Assembly (NCBI RefSeq): GCF_024707525.1
Contig: NZ_CP062231.1
Location: 5,741,501 to 5,805,500 of the forward strand
Reading direction: 5' to 3'
Length of the DNA: 64,000 nt
From: Rhizobium sp. TH2
GTDB lineage: Bacteria > Pseudomonadota > Alphaproteobacteria > Rhizobiales > Rhizobiaceae
The translations under genes and the position numbers were made by a program. Under the pieces are notes generated by a model. It did not search any database. It saw only the letters and a list, made by a program, of their open reading frames with translations, and was not told where the DNA came from. This document shows positions 17,816-26,668 of the stretch, one piece after another (within the stretch, counting starts at the first letter, position 1; the number at the start of each line of letters is the position of its first letter).

Positions 17816-18619
17816 ATGAGCGAACCGAATATTTTCAGCGCCCTTATCCTAGGTCTCATCGAAGGGCTCACCGAATTCATCCCGGTTTCGTCCACGGCGC
17901 ATGTCCAACTGGCCAGCCATTTCCTCAAATTCGAGTCGCCCAGCAATGCGTTCACGATCCTGGTGCAGCTCGGCGCGATTCTGGCTATCCTGCTCGTCTA
18001 TTTCAAAAGACTGCTGGATGTGGCGCTGACGCTGAGATCGAGCGAGCGGTCGCGATATTTCGTGTTGTCCATTCTCATCGCCTTCCTGCCCGCCGTCGTG
18101 GTCGGGGTCTTTGCCGAAAGCTACATCAACCAGATGCTCGAGAAGCCTGCGATCATGTGCTACGTGCTGATCATCGGCGGCATCGTGCTTCTGGCGGTCG
18201 ATCGCCTGCGGCTCCAGCCGCGCCATTTCGATGCGATGGCCTATCCGCTGCCGTTGGCATTGAAGATCGGCATCTGCCAGTGCGTGGCGATGATACCCGG
18301 CACATCCCGCTCCGGCGCGACGATCGTAGGCGCGTTGTTGATGGGGGCCGACAAGCGCTCGGCGGCGGAATTCTCGTTCTTCCTCGCCATGCCGACGATG
18401 GTCGGCGCCTTCGTCTACAAACTCTACAAGGTCCGCAACGATCTGACGATAGACGACACGACGGCAATCGTCGTCGGCTTCCTTGCGGCTTTTGTGTCGG
18501 GCTTGTTCGTGGTGCGCTCGCTGCTCGCCTTCGTCTCGCGCCGCGGCTATGCGCCTTTCGCCTGGTGGCGTATCATCGTCGGCGCGCTGGGCCTGCTCGG
18601 CCTCTATTATCTCGGCTGA
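17816..18619 (+). CDS. uppP: Undecaprenyl-diphosphatase
   Basis: 267 residues, multi-spanning membrane protein of the BacA/UppP family. Both signature motifs are intact: EGLTEFIPVSSTAH (16-29) and PGTSRSGAT. It dephosphorylates undecaprenyl pyrophosphate to recycle the lipid carrier for peptidoglycan and O-antigen; overexpression is classically linked to bacitracin resistance. It is preceded by GAGGTCCTC before the ATG and followed by a strong hairpin terminator. Confidence 0.93.
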   Translation: MSEPNIFSALILGLIEGLTEFIPVSSTAHVQLASHFLKFESPSNAFTILVQLGAILAILLVYFKRLLDVALTLRSSERSRYFVLSILIAFLPAVVVGVFAESYINQMLEKPAIMCYVLIIGGIVLLAVDRLRLQPRHFDAMAYPLPLALKIGICQCVAMIPGTSRSGATIVGALLMGADKRSAAEFSFFLAMPTMVGAFVYKLYKVRNDLTIDDTTAIVVGFLAAFVSGLFVVRSLLAFVSRRGYAPFAWWRIIVGALGLLGLYYLG

Positions 18620-18641
18620 GCCTGGGGAAACTGGAGCAACA

Positions 18642-18667
18642 AAAAGGGCCGCGAAAACGGCCCTTTT
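18642..18667. terminator. Bidirectional hairpin terminator between uppP and a small gene
   Basis: A perfect 10-bp stem, AAAAGGGCCG / CGGCCCTTTT, around a CGAAAA loop. The A-run on one side and T-run on the other let it act as a Rho-independent terminator for both converging transcripts (uppP plus, small gene minus). Confidence 0.85.
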
Positions 18668-18687
18668 CATTCAAACTCGATTTGGTC

Positions 18688-18831
18688 TTACTTGGCGGTG
18701 TTTTCCGCGCAGACGCCGTAAGCCGGCGAGCACTTGGACTGGTCAGCCGCGACCGTGCGCGGTGCGACGAACGAGCCGGCAAGAATGACAAGCGCCGCAC
18801 ACGCAAAAAACAATGCGATCGATTTGCCCAT
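18688..18831 (-). CDS. Small secreted or anchored protein, 47 residues
   Basis: The frame opens with ATG at 18831, preceded by the ribosome site AGGGGAAC, and ends with TAA at 18688. The peptide has a Lys-containing start, a hydrophobic segment (IALFFACAALVILAGSFV) and a short polar tail with two cysteines (KCSPAYGVCAENTAK). The layout fits a signal peptide or single TM with a small disulfide-capable extracytoplasmic part. It ends at the shared terminator. Function unknown; not recognised as a named family. Confidence 0.6.
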   Translation of the reverse strand: MGKSIALFFACAALVILAGSFVAPRTVAADQSKCSPAYGVCAENTAK

Positions 18832-19128
18832 TTTAGTTCCCCTGGAATGACTGAAAGCTGCCCAATCTGCCTACCGATCCGGCAGTCTCTTGGCTCGGGT
18901 TCTAGTCAGCGAAATTTGCATTAGCAATAAAACATGCATGCTGAAGACGGCGTTAACGCCGCATTGCTTTTTTCATGCGTCTTTTCTGCAACTTCGGAAT
19001 AGGCGTTACAGCGGAAGCCGAATCTCTGTCGGATTACGATGAGCTGAATTGGTTCGGCCGAACGCAGAAAACGCCGGAATGCCCGGCGCTTGAGAGATAT
19101 TGGAAGTGAAAATTCAGGACCGATCTGT

Positions 19129-20109
19129 TCAGGCTGCCTTGTCAGGCTGGGTGAACTGGCCCTCGGGCCGGTAGCGTATGAGATAGCTCGGCAGGATCGC
19201 ATCTGCCAGCGTCGGCTTGATGCCGAGGCCTTCCAGGGTCCGGCCCTCCTTCTTCGCCGCTTCGGAAACCACGTTGTCGCTCCTGAGCAGCGTCACCTGG
19301 TCGGCGGTGATCGGCGGCGTGATGAACGGAATGAGCGAACTGATCGAGCCGATGATCGACGCCACCCAGAAGGGCAGCGGCACCAGCGTCTTCTCGCGAC
19401 AGGTGATCCGGAGGATATCCTCGATGATCGCGCGAAAACTCTTCACCTCGGCGCCGCCGAGTTCATAAATCTTGCCGCCTTCGACCTTGCCTTCGATGGA
19501 GCGCGCGACAGCCTCGGCGACGTCATCGACATAGACCGGCTGGAACCTGGTGTGGCCGCCGCCGACCAGCGGCAGAGCGGGCGCGATGCGGGCCATGTCG
19601 GCGAATTTGTTGTAGAAGCCGTCCTCGGGGCCGAACATGACGGACGGCCGGTAGATCACGGCATCCGGCAGCAGCGAAAGGATCGCCTTTTCCGCCTTCG
19701 CCTTGGTGCGGGCATAGGCCGAGGCCGAATCGATATCGGCGCCGATCGCCGAGATGTGGGTGAGCTTGACGCCGGCATTGCGGCAGGCTTCGGCAATGGC
19801 GCGCGCCCCGAAATCCTGTACGGCATCGAAGCCGTTGCGGCCGGCCTCATGCAGGATGCCCACGCAATTGATCACATGGTCGGAGCCGCGCACTGCCGCA
19901 TCGACGGAATTGCGGTAGCGCAGATTAGCCTGGACAAAGGCGATCTGGCCAACGTTGCCGAGCGGCTGAAGGTGGATAGCGAGATCCGGCCGGCGGACGG
20001 CGACGCGGATGCGGTAGCCGCGCCTGGCCAGCACGCGCACGATATGACGCCCGAGGAAACCCGACCCTCCGAATATGGTCACAAGTTTCGGCACGTTGGA
20101 CAGCGTCAT
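19129..20109 (-). CDS. Complex I NDUFA9-like NAD(P)-binding protein
   Basis: 326 residues from the ATG at 20109, chosen because AGGAG lies six bases upstream. The Rossmann motif VTIFGGSGFLGRHIVRVLA is at the N-terminus, followed by atypical SDR features (NCVGILHE, THISAIGAD, AYARTKAKAE, YRPSVMFG). This matches the NDUFA9 subfamily of extended SDRs found in alphaproteobacteria, homologous to an accessory subunit of mitochondrial complex I. In bacteria its role is uncertain (quinone or lipid metabolism is suggested). Confidence 0.82.
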   Translation of the reverse strand: MTLSNVPKLVTIFGGSGFLGRHIVRVLARRGYRIRVAVRRPDLAIHLQPLGNVGQIAFVQANLRYRNSVDAAVRGSDHVINCVGILHEAGRNGFDAVQDFGARAIAEACRNAGVKLTHISAIGADIDSASAYARTKAKAEKAILSLLPDAVIYRPSVMFGPEDGFYNKFADMARIAPALPLVGGGHTRFQPVYVDDVAEAVARSIEGKVEGGKIYELGGAEVKSFRAIIEDILRITCREKTLVPLPFWVASIIGSISSLIPFITPPITADQVTLLRSDNVVSEAAKKEGRTLEGLGIKPTLADAILPSYLIRYRPEGQFTQPDKAA

Positions 20110-20176
20110 TTCCATCTCCTGAACAGCGGGAATTGCTTGGTTCGTATTACCGCAATCGTGCGGTGACTGGAAGCGG

Positions 20177-20464
20177 CTAAATCCCTTCGACAATCACCAT
20201 TTCGGCGTCTGCGACCTCTTGCCGTATCACGGCGGCAATCTGGTACTCCGGCGAGTGGTAGCAGTCATGCGCCGCTTCGAGCGAAGGAAACTCGATCACC
20301 ACGTTGCGCGCCCGGACCTGACCCTCCAGCCGCTCATGGCGGCCGCCGCGTGCGAGGAACACCGCGCCGTATTTTTCGAATGCGGGCTTGGCGGCGGACA
20401 CATAGTCCTTGTAGCGCTCCGGCTCACGTACATCGACGCGGGCGATCCAATATCCTTTGGCCAT
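20177..20464 (-). CDS. DUF1330 domain protein
   Basis: 95 residues from the ATG at 20464 (MAKGYWIARVDV), with AGGAGG just upstream. It has the ferredoxin-like dimeric alpha/beta barrel pattern of DUF1330 (YVSAAKPAFEKYGAVFLARGG, VVIEFPSLEAAHDCYHSPEY). Function of the family is unknown. It lies 33 bases after pyrF in the same direction and is likely in one transcript with it. Confidence 0.85.
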   Translation of the reverse strand: MAKGYWIARVDVREPERYKDYVSAAKPAFEKYGAVFLARGGRHERLEGQVRARNVVIEFPSLEAAHDCYHSPEYQIAAVIRQEVADAEMVIVEGI

Positions 20465-20497
20465 CAGTTCCTCCTGGGACTTATGATTTATCAAAAT

Positions 20498-21190
20498 CTA
20501 GAGCGCCGTCTCCATTTCGGCAAGTATCGCACGCGCTGCTTCGCGTGGATCGGACGCCTTGACGATCGGCCGACCCACCACGAGATGGCTGGAACCCGCC
20601 CGGATGGCCTCGGCTGGCGTCATCACCCGCTTCTGGTCGCCGGGATCGGAACCCACCGGCCGGATGCCCGGGGTCACCACCGCCATATCGGCACCGACGA
20701 TGCGGCGCACGGCATTCGCCTCCTCGGCCGAACAGACGATGCCGCCCATGCCGGCGCGGCGGGCCTGTTCGGCACGGCGCAGCACCAGCGTATGCGGATC
20801 GTACTCGTATCCCGCCTCGATCAGGTCGGTCTCGTCCATGGAGGTCAGGACCGTCACGCCAAGCAGGCAGAGCCCGGAGCCGCGCGCCGCCTCGACCGCA
20901 GCCCGCATCGCCTTGGGATAGGCATGCAGCGTCAGCATCGTCATGCCCATTTTCGCGATGTTCTCGACGCCGGACGCGACCGTGTTGTCGATGTCGAGCA
21001 GTTTCATATCAAGGAAGATTTTCTTGCCTTCGCGCGCGAGGTCGCGGGCGAATTCCAGGCCGCCGGCAAAGACCAGCTGGTAGCCGATCTTGTAATAATC
21101 GACGGTATGGCCGAGCTTTTTGACGATCTGTTCGGCTTCACCGATATTCGGCACATCGAGCCCGACGATCAGATGGTCCCTGGCTGCCAT
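20498..21190 (-). CDS. pyrF: Orotidine 5'-phosphate decarboxylase
   Basis: 230 residues from [15 protein letters not shown]. The catalytic Lys/Asp network is visible in [13 protein letters not shown], and the phosphate-binding end in VTPGIRPVG and [11 protein letters not shown]. It decarboxylates OMP to UMP, the last step of de novo pyrimidine synthesis, in the cytosol. The longer open frame (to 21253) lacks family sequence. Confidence 0.93.
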   Translation of the reverse strand: MAARDHLIVGLDVPNIGEAEQIVKKLGHTVDYYKIGYQLVFAGGLEFARDLAREGKKIFLDMKLLDIDNTVASGVENIAKMGMTMLTLHAYPKAMRAAVEAARGSGLCLLGVTVLTSMDETDLIEAGYEYDPHTLVLRRAEQARRAGMGGIVCSAEEANAVRRIVGADMAVVTPGIRPVGSDPGDQKRVMTPAEAIRAGSSHLVVGRPIVKASDPREAARAILAEMETAL

Positions 21191-21284
21191 AGTGCCTGCT
21201 CCTTGCCTTGGAATCGCTCGCGGACCAGTCGCATGGCTGCCACTGGTCCGCAAGACGAAAGACGGTCAAGTCACCGGAAAATGA

Positions 21285-21740
21285 TCACTTCCAAGGCGCG
21301 CCAGCGACCATCTTCACGCTCGCATTGAGGCGGTTCCAGACGTTGATCAGCGAAATCGACACGATCAGCGCCGCAAGCTCCTTTTCGGGATAGTGGTGGG
21401 TCGCGTCTTCCCAGATGTCGTCCGGCACCGGGTCGGCCTTGTCGGCAAGGCGCGTCACCGATTCCGTGAGCGCCAGTGCCGCGCGTTCGGCATCGGTGAA
21501 GTAAGGTGTGTCGCGCCATGCGGCGACGGAGAAGATGCGCTCGTCGCTCTCGCCCTTCTTCTTCAGTTCCGTCGCATGCATGTTGACGCAGACGCTGCAG
21601 CCGTTGATCTGGCTGGCACGAAGCTCGACCAGCTTGCGGGTCACCAGCGGCACCAGCTCTTCGGTCGACTTGCTGAGCGCATAGAGCGCTTGCAGGGCCT
21701 GCGGCAGGATGAGGGCGGGGTTGTTCATTCTTGCTTGCAT
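21285..21740 (-). CDS. AhpD-like / carboxymuconolactone decarboxylase family protein
   Basis: 151 residues from the ATG at 21740 with GGAG upstream. The AhpD-type redox motif is C48-S-V-C51 with H55 (CSVCVNMH), so it is an alkylhydroperoxidase-like protein and not a PcaC. It is divergent from a SnoaL-type ECF sigma factor. ECF41-group sigma factors are characteristically paired with carboxymuconolactone-decarboxylase-family, oxidoreductase or epimerase genes, and a matching promoter lies upstream, so it is the probable sigma target. Role in peroxide or electrophile defence is inferred. Confidence 0.85.
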   Translation of the reverse strand: MQARMNNPALILPQALQALYALSKSTEELVPLVTRKLVELRASQINGCSVCVNMHATELKKKGESDERIFSVAAWRDTPYFTDAERAALALTESVTRLADKADPVPDDIWEDATHHYPEKELAALIVSISLINVWNRLNASVKMVAGAPWK

Positions 21741-21799
21741 GATATTTCTCCTCGAAATCAAGGCGTTGCGTTCGACGACTTCCCCTGGGACATGATCTC

Positions 21800-21826
21800 T
21801 GTCACATCGGCGGGATCTCGTTCGTC
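21800..21826 (+). promoter_or_regulatory. ECF41-type promoter driving the sigma factor gene
   Basis: TGTCACA (21800-21806), exactly 16 bases, then CGTC (21823-21826). This is the published ECF41 promoter pattern (TGTCACA-N16-CGTC) in exact form, on the strand reading into the sigma gene. It implies positive autoregulation. Confidence 0.75.
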
Positions 21827-21834
21827 ATCCATCT

Positions 21835-21861
21835 GACGCAACGCGAACGGGGAATGTGACC
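21835..21861 (-). promoter_or_regulatory. ECF41-type promoter driving the AhpD-like gene
   Basis: On the minus strand GGTCACA (21861-21855), exactly 16 bases, then CGTC (21838-21835). One mismatch in the -35 element. It reads toward the AhpD-like gene, so sigma and target share a divergent control region with back-to-back promoters. Confidence 0.65.
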
Positions 21862-21862
21862 G

Positions 21863-22738
21863 ATGGACGAAGAAAAATTTCTCGCCGAGCAATTCAAGGC
21901 CAACCGCAGCCACCTGAAGAGCGTCGCCTATCGCATGCTGGGCTCGATGAGCGAGGCCGAGGATGCGGTGCAGGAAACCTGGCTCCGGCTGTCTCGCGCG
22001 GAAGCGTCCGATATCCGCAACATGGGCGGCTGGCTGACAACGGTGATCTCGCGGGTGGCGCTCGATATGCTCCGCGCGCGAAAAAGCCGCCGCGAAGATC
22101 CGTTAGGTCCCACCGTCACCGAGCCCTCGGTGAGCCATTCCGATCCCGGTGGTTTCGAGCATGAGGCGATGATGGCCGATTCGGTTGGTCTCGCCATGCT
22201 GGTCGTGCTGCAGCAACTGACGCCGGCCGAACGCATCGCCTTCGTGCTGCACGACATGTTCGACCTGCCCTTCGACGATATCGCTCCCATCGTCGACCGC
22301 ACGCCGGAAGCCGCCCGCCAGCTCGCCAGCCGCGCCCGCCGCCGCGTGCAGGGCAAGCCGAGCCCGGACGAAGCCGAACTCGCCAGCAACCGTTCGATAG
22401 TCGCCGCGTTTCTGACAGCCTCACGGACGGGCGACCTGAGAGGCCTGCTCGCCGTACTCGACCCCAATGTGATCATGCGCGCCGACGTGGCCGCCATGAA
22501 TCTCGGCGCAATCTCGCCGGAAACCCGCGGCGCCGATGCCGTGGCCCACGCCTTCGCCGGTCGCGCCCGCAACGCCCAGGTCGGCCTCGTCGGCGGCGCC
22601 ATCGGCGTCATCATCGCGCCCGAGGGCCAGCTACGGCTGGTGCTGGAAGTCGTCATCCGCGATGGCAAGATCGTCGAGATCAGCTCGGTGGCTGATAAGG
22701 ACACGCTGGCGAATATGGAGATGACGGTGCTGGAGTGA
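21863..22738 (+). CDS. ECF sigma factor with C-terminal SnoaL-like domain (ECF41-like)
   Basis: 291 residues. Sigma region 2 at about 8-75 (AYRMLGSMSEAEDAVQETWL) and region 4 at about 115-165 (LTPAERIAFVLHDMFDLPFD then ARQLASRARRRVQ) are followed by about 115 residues of SnoaL-like fold (IVAAFLTASRTGDLRGLLAVL…). In ECF41-type factors the SnoaL domain controls activity in place of an anti-sigma factor; none is encoded nearby. The ECF41 motif DGGGK is not present at the expected place (ADVAAM instead), nor is the WLPEP linker, so it may belong to a related SnoaL-ECF group. Confidence 0.88.
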   Translation: MDEEKFLAEQFKANRSHLKSVAYRMLGSMSEAEDAVQETWLRLSRAEASDIRNMGGWLTTVISRVALDMLRARKSRREDPLGPTVTEPSVSHSDPGGFEHEAMMADSVGLAMLVVLQQLTPAERIAFVLHDMFDLPFDDIAPIVDRTPEAARQLASRARRRVQGKPSPDEAELASNRSIVAAFLTASRTGDLRGLLAVLDPNVIMRADVAAMNLGAISPETRGADAVAHAFAGRARNAQVGLVGGAIGVIIAPEGQLRLVLEVVIRDGKIVEISSVADKDTLANMEMTVLE

Positions 22739-22756
22739 GGTAAGCAGGGGTCCGAG

Positions 22757-23344
22757 TTAGGGCCCCTGCCAACTCTCCATCGGCACCCACCCCGTCAGCA
22801 GCTTGTGATCGCTCAGTCGGAACGCATAAAGATTGCCGCCACCGCCGCCCGTCTGGTCATGGCTTCTGGCGATAGGTATGCCGCCGAGATGGCATCTGAG
22901 CAGCGTGCCAACGCCGCCATGGCCGACGAAAGCAATTGGGACCGTGGAGTCGTGATCGGCGAGCGCCGCCTCGACGACCGATACGATCCGCGCCTGCGCA
23001 TCCACTGCCCGCTCCCAGCCGTGGAAGCTCTCGTCAGGATGCGCGAAGAACCAGTCGGCCGCCTTCTCGAACTCCGGCGGCGGCAGGAAGCCCGTGGCGG
23101 AACGGTCGTTCTCGTGCGCACCGTCGGTGATCTCAAACCGGACGCCGGCGGCATCCGCCAGAATCTCAGCCGTTTCGATCGCCTTGGTCTCGTCGCTTGA
23201 TAGGATCCTGCCGAGCTTCTTCACCCACGGCAGTGCTGATGTTGCAATGGCGCGCTCGCGACCGACATCGCTCAGCCCCCATTTCGGAACCGGCACATCG
23301 GGATCGATCCTGACCTGTGGATGGGTGATGTAGAGGCCGAACAT
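22757..23344 (-). CDS. Histidine phosphatase family protein
   Basis: 195 residues. The phosphohistidine region reads LYITHPQVRIDP, keeping the His but not the usual Arg-His-Gly; other branch-1 landmarks are ILSSDETKAIETAEIL, GAHENDRS and the second His in FVGHGGVGTLL. The substrate is unknown. It lies nine bases after pmtA in the same direction. The altered RHG motif may mean unusual substrate use or low activity. Confidence 0.75.
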   Translation of the reverse strand: MFGLYITHPQVRIDPDVPVPKWGLSDVGRERAIATSALPWVKKLGRILSSDETKAIETAEILADAAGVRFEITDGAHENDRSATGFLPPPEFEKAADWFFAHPDESFHGWERAVDAQARIVSVVEAALADHDSTVPIAFVGHGGVGTLLRCHLGGIPIARSHDQTGGGGGNLYAFRLSDHKLLTGWVPMESWQGP

Positions 23345-23353
23345 CGGGGGAAG

Positions 23354-23947
23354 TTAGTGCAGCTTCTTGTAATGCCAGATCTGCGCCGGCGGGATGTTGC
23401 GCATGATGAAGTCGAAATGCTTGATCGTGTAGCTGTCCGGCCGCGCGACGACAGGTGAGACCGGGCCGTACGAGAACTGCACGACGGGCCGCCCGACGGG
23501 AACGAGCTTGAGCAAGTCCTCGATCAGCTTGACGCGCTGGTGCATGGGAAAATTGAGCAGCGGGATGCCCGAGATCACGCAGTCGAACTTCTGGCCGCGA
23601 TAATTTTCAAGCGTCTCGGCAAGCGAGAAGGCGTCGCCATTGATGAAATTGACGCCCGGATATTTGCCGCGCAGGTGGCGCACGAAATCGCTGGAATACT
23701 CGACGGACACAACGTTCTCGGGCTTCACGCCCTTGTCGAGAATCGCCCTGGTGATCACGCCGGTGCCCGGGCCGAGTTCGAGAACAGGCAGGCCGGAACC
23801 GGTATCGATGATGCTCGCCATCCGGTTGGCCATGCGCGCCGAGGTCGGCATGATGGCGCCGACTGTCTTGGGTGTGGAGATGACGCCTTTGATGAAACGG
23901 ATGTTGTCGTCGAATTTCTCGGCGAAACGGCTCTTTATGCGCTGCAT
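23354..23947 (-). CDS. pmtA: Phosphatidylethanolamine N-methyltransferase (PmtA)
   Basis: 197 residues, the rhizobial (Sinorhizobium-type) soluble PmtA. The SAM motif VLELGPGTGVITRAIL and the later ISGIPLLNFP block are characteristic, as is the N-terminal RFIKGVISTPKTVGAIMPTS. It methylates phosphatidylethanolamine stepwise to phosphatidylcholine, a lipid important for host interaction in this group. Its presence supports the rhizobial assignment. Confidence 0.9.
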   Translation of the reverse strand: MQRIKSRFAEKFDDNIRFIKGVISTPKTVGAIMPTSARMANRMASIIDTGSGLPVLELGPGTGVITRAILDKGVKPENVVSVEYSSDFVRHLRGKYPGVNFINGDAFSLAETLENYRGQKFDCVISGIPLLNFPMHQRVKLIEDLLKLVPVGRPVVQFSYGPVSPVVARPDSYTIKHFDFIMRNIPPAQIWHYKKLH

Positions 23948-24061
23948 ATTCCGGCTTTCCCCATCTTCTCGTTGCGGCTACTCCAACAGCTAAAAAACGG
24001 TAAAAGCAAGGCTCTTATTCGCCAGATTGTGTAAAGTTTTGTATCGGTTAACGCGCGTGGT

Positions 24062-25180
24062 TTATACGCGCATCGGCATCAGCACGTAGAGCGCATCGAC
24101 GCTCGACGAATCCAGGATGATCGTCGGCGAGCCGGGATCGGCGAGCTTGAAGACGGCATCCTCGCCGGTCAGCTGGCTGGTAATGTCGAGCAGGTAACGC
24201 GCGTTGAAGCCGATTTCCAGCGGATCGCCCTCGTAGGACACGGCGAGTTCTTCCGTCGCACTGCCCGAATCGGGGTTATTGACCGTCAGCACCATCTGGC
24301 CATCGGTGAGCGCGATCTTCACTGCGCGGCCGCGCTCCGACGAAATCGTCGAGACGCGGTCGACTGCGCTGGCAAAGGTCGAGCAATCGACGCGCATTTC
24401 CTTGTCGTTGCCTGCCGGGATGACCCGCTGATAGTCAGGGAACGTGCCGTCGATCAGCTTGGATGTGAGCACGATCTCGCCAAAGGAGAGGCGGATCTTG
24501 GAATCCGAGACTTCGAACTTCACCTCCGAATCCGGGTTTTCGATCAGCTTCTGGATTTCACCAACCGTCTTGCGCGGAATGATGATGCCAGGCATGCCCT
24601 CGGAGCCCGAGGGCGCCTCGATCTCGGAGCGGGCGAGGCGGTGGCCGTCGGTGGCGACCGCGCGCAGCTTCAGCGCCCCATCGGCCTCGACGGTGTGGAA
24701 GTAGATGCCGTTCAGATAATAGCGCGTCTCCTCGGTGGAGATCGCGAACTGCGTCCGCTCGATCAGCATCTTGAGATCGGCGGCTTTGATCTGGAACGAA
24801 TGGCTGAACGTGCCGGCGGTCAGATCGGGGAAATCACCTTCCGGCAGGCATTGCAGCGAGAATTTCGACCGGCCCGACATCACGGTCATCGTCGTGCCCT
24901 CGGTGTTGACCGCGAGCGCCACTTCCGAACCGTCCGACAATTTGCGCACGATCTCGTAGAGCAGATGCGCGGGCACCGTGGTCGAGCCGGCCTTCTCGGT
25001 CATGGCGGGCGCGGCTTCGGTTATCTCGAGATCGAGGTCGGTCGCCTTCATCTGCAGGCTCGAACCTTCAGCCTTGAGCAGCACGTTGGAAAGGATCGGG
25101 ATCGTGTTGCGTCGTTCCACCACGCGATGCACGTGGCCGAGGGATTTGAGAAGATTGGAACGCTCGAGAGTGATACGCAT
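24062..25180 (-). CDS. dnaN: DNA polymerase III beta sliding clamp
   Basis: 372 residues from MRITLERSNLLKSLGHVHRVVERRNT, the normal length; an upstream extension of the frame is not clamp-like. The three clamp domains follow in order and the C-terminus ends in DALYVLMPMRV, the typical hydrophobic-pocket tail (MPMR). It is divergent from rsmI across a 183-base spacer that should contain both promoters. Confidence 0.95.
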   Translation of the reverse strand: MRITLERSNLLKSLGHVHRVVERRNTIPILSNVLLKAEGSSLQMKATDLDLEITEAAPAMTEKAGSTTVPAHLLYEIVRKLSDGSEVALAVNTEGTTMTVMSGRSKFSLQCLPEGDFPDLTAGTFSHSFQIKAADLKMLIERTQFAISTEETRYYLNGIYFHTVEADGALKLRAVATDGHRLARSEIEAPSGSEGMPGIIIPRKTVGEIQKLIENPDSEVKFEVSDSKIRLSFGEIVLTSKLIDGTFPDYQRVIPAGNDKEMRVDCSTFASAVDRVSTISSERGRAVKIALTDGQMVLTVNNPDSGSATEELAVSYEGDPLEIGFNARYLLDITSQLTGEDAVFKLADPGSPTIILDSSSVDALYVLMPMRV

Positions 25181-25363
25181 GATGCCTGCCGTTTTGTGTT
25201 CTTGCCGGGAGAACCGGATTCCGTCCCTGATTGGACGGGCAAAATGGCAGAAATACCGCGTGCTGTGCAAGGGGTTATGGGCATTGGCTATGATTAATTC
25301 ATAGTTGCGCACGTAATCCCCAACGCGCATAAAGCCGGAAATGCCGAATTCGCGGAGTCCCCC

Positions 25364-26269
25364 TTGGCCGAGAACGAAACCGATGATCTTCCGTCAGCCG
25401 GGACATACCGCATCAGGACGCTCGAAATTCCCGCCCGGCCGCTGGAGCCTGCGCTCTATCTCGTCTCCACACCGATCGGCAATCTCGGCGACATAACGCT
25501 GCGTGCGCTCGAAACGCTCGCCGGCGCCGATGTCGTCGCGGCGGAGGATACACGGGTGACGCGGGTGCTGCTCGATCGCTTCGCGATCGGCAAGAGGCCC
25601 TACGCCTATCACGATTACAATGCCAACGAGGTCGGCCCGAAACTGATCGCAGCGCTCGCGCAGGGCAGGTCGGTGGCGATCGTTTCCGATGCCGGCACGC
25701 CGCTGGTCTCCGATCCGGGTTACAGGTTGGTGAAGGAGGCGCTGGCCGCAGGGTTCAAGGTCATACCAGTGCCGGGGCCATCCTCGGTCGTCACCGCGCT
25801 TTCCGCATCCGGACTGCCGAATGACAGCTTTTTCTTCGCCGGCTTCCTGCCGCAGAAGGAAAAGTCCCGGCGCGATCGGCTGGCCGAGGTAAAGGATGTT
25901 CCCGGCACGCTCATCTTCTTCGAATCGCCGCACCGCCTGCCATCGAGCCTTGCTGACATGGCTGCCGTGCTCGGCGCTCGTGACGCTGCCGTCTGCCGCG
26001 AACTGACCAAGACCTTCGAGGAATTCCGCCGGGGCACGCTCGCCGAACTGGCTGCCCATTATGAGGCAAATGACAATGTGAAGGGCGAGATCGTCATCTG
26101 CGTGGCGCCGCCCGCGGAGAAACAGGCGCCGGAGGGCGAAGTGCTCGATACGCTGCTAAAAGGTCTGCTCAAGGAAATGCCCGTGTCACGCGCGGCGACC
26201 CACGCCGCCCAGCAGACGGGCCTTCCCCGCAAGGATCTCTATTCCAGGCTGCTGGAGCTGAAAGGCTGA
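25364..26269 (+). CDS. rsmI: 16S rRNA (cytidine1402-2'-O)-methyltransferase
   Basis: 301 residues, TTG start at 25364. Family motifs: LYLVSTPIGNLGDITLRALE, AAEDTRVTRVLLDRF, VSDAGTPLVSDPGYRLV and PGPSSVVTALSASGLP. This SAM-dependent tetrapyrrole-methylase-fold enzyme modifies C1402 of 16S rRNA together with RsmH. It is two bases from yraN, the usual alphaproteobacterial pair. Confidence 0.93.
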   Translation: MAENETDDLPSAGTYRIRTLEIPARPLEPALYLVSTPIGNLGDITLRALETLAGADVVAAEDTRVTRVLLDRFAIGKRPYAYHDYNANEVGPKLIAALAQGRSVAIVSDAGTPLVSDPGYRLVKEALAAGFKVIPVPGPSSVVTALSASGLPNDSFFFAGFLPQKEKSRRDRLAEVKDVPGTLIFFESPHRLPSSLADMAAVLGARDAAVCRELTKTFEEFRRGTLAELAAHYEANDNVKGEIVICVAPPAEKQAPEGEVLDTLLKGLLKEMPVSRAATHAAQQTGLPRKDLYSRLLELKG

Positions 26270-26271
26270 TC

Positions 26272-26637
26272 ATGCCGCCACGCAGCCCCAAGGATCGAAA
26301 GAAGGCTCTGCGGCGCGGCCATGTCTCCGAATATCTCGCTGCCTTGTCCCTAACGCTGCGCGGCTACCGCATCGTCGCGATGCGCTACCGCGTCAAATCC
26401 GGCGAGATCGACATCATCGCGCGCAAGCGTGACGTTGTAAGCTTCATCGAGGTCAAGGCGCGGGCGACAACCGAGGCCTCGGTCTTCGCCGTCGATGGTT
26501 GGACCCAGAACCGTATCCGCAACGCCTCCATGTTCTGGCTTTCGAGCCAGAAGGATGCGGGCCTTCTGTCATATTCCTATGACATTGTCGCCGTCCGGCC
26601 CTGGCGCTGGCCCGTCCATCTCAGGGACGCGTTCTGA
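26272..26637 (+). CDS. yraN: YraN family protein (UPF0102)
   Basis: 121 residues. The nuclease-fold core is recognisable in YRVKSGEIDIIARKRDVVSFIEVKAR, a PD-(D/E)XK-like arrangement (Glu-Ile-Asp and Glu-Val-Lys). Function is unproven; a Holliday-junction-resolvase-like fold is known for the family. It directly follows rsmI and is probably cotranscribed. Confidence 0.88.
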   Translation: MPPRSPKDRKKALRRGHVSEYLAALSLTLRGYRIVAMRYRVKSGEIDIIARKRDVVSFIEVKARATTEASVFAVDGWTQNRIRNASMFWLSSQKDAGLLSYSYDIVAVRPWRWPVHLRDAF

Positions 26638-26668
26638 AAAAACGCCGGCAGCCTGTGGACATCGCGGA

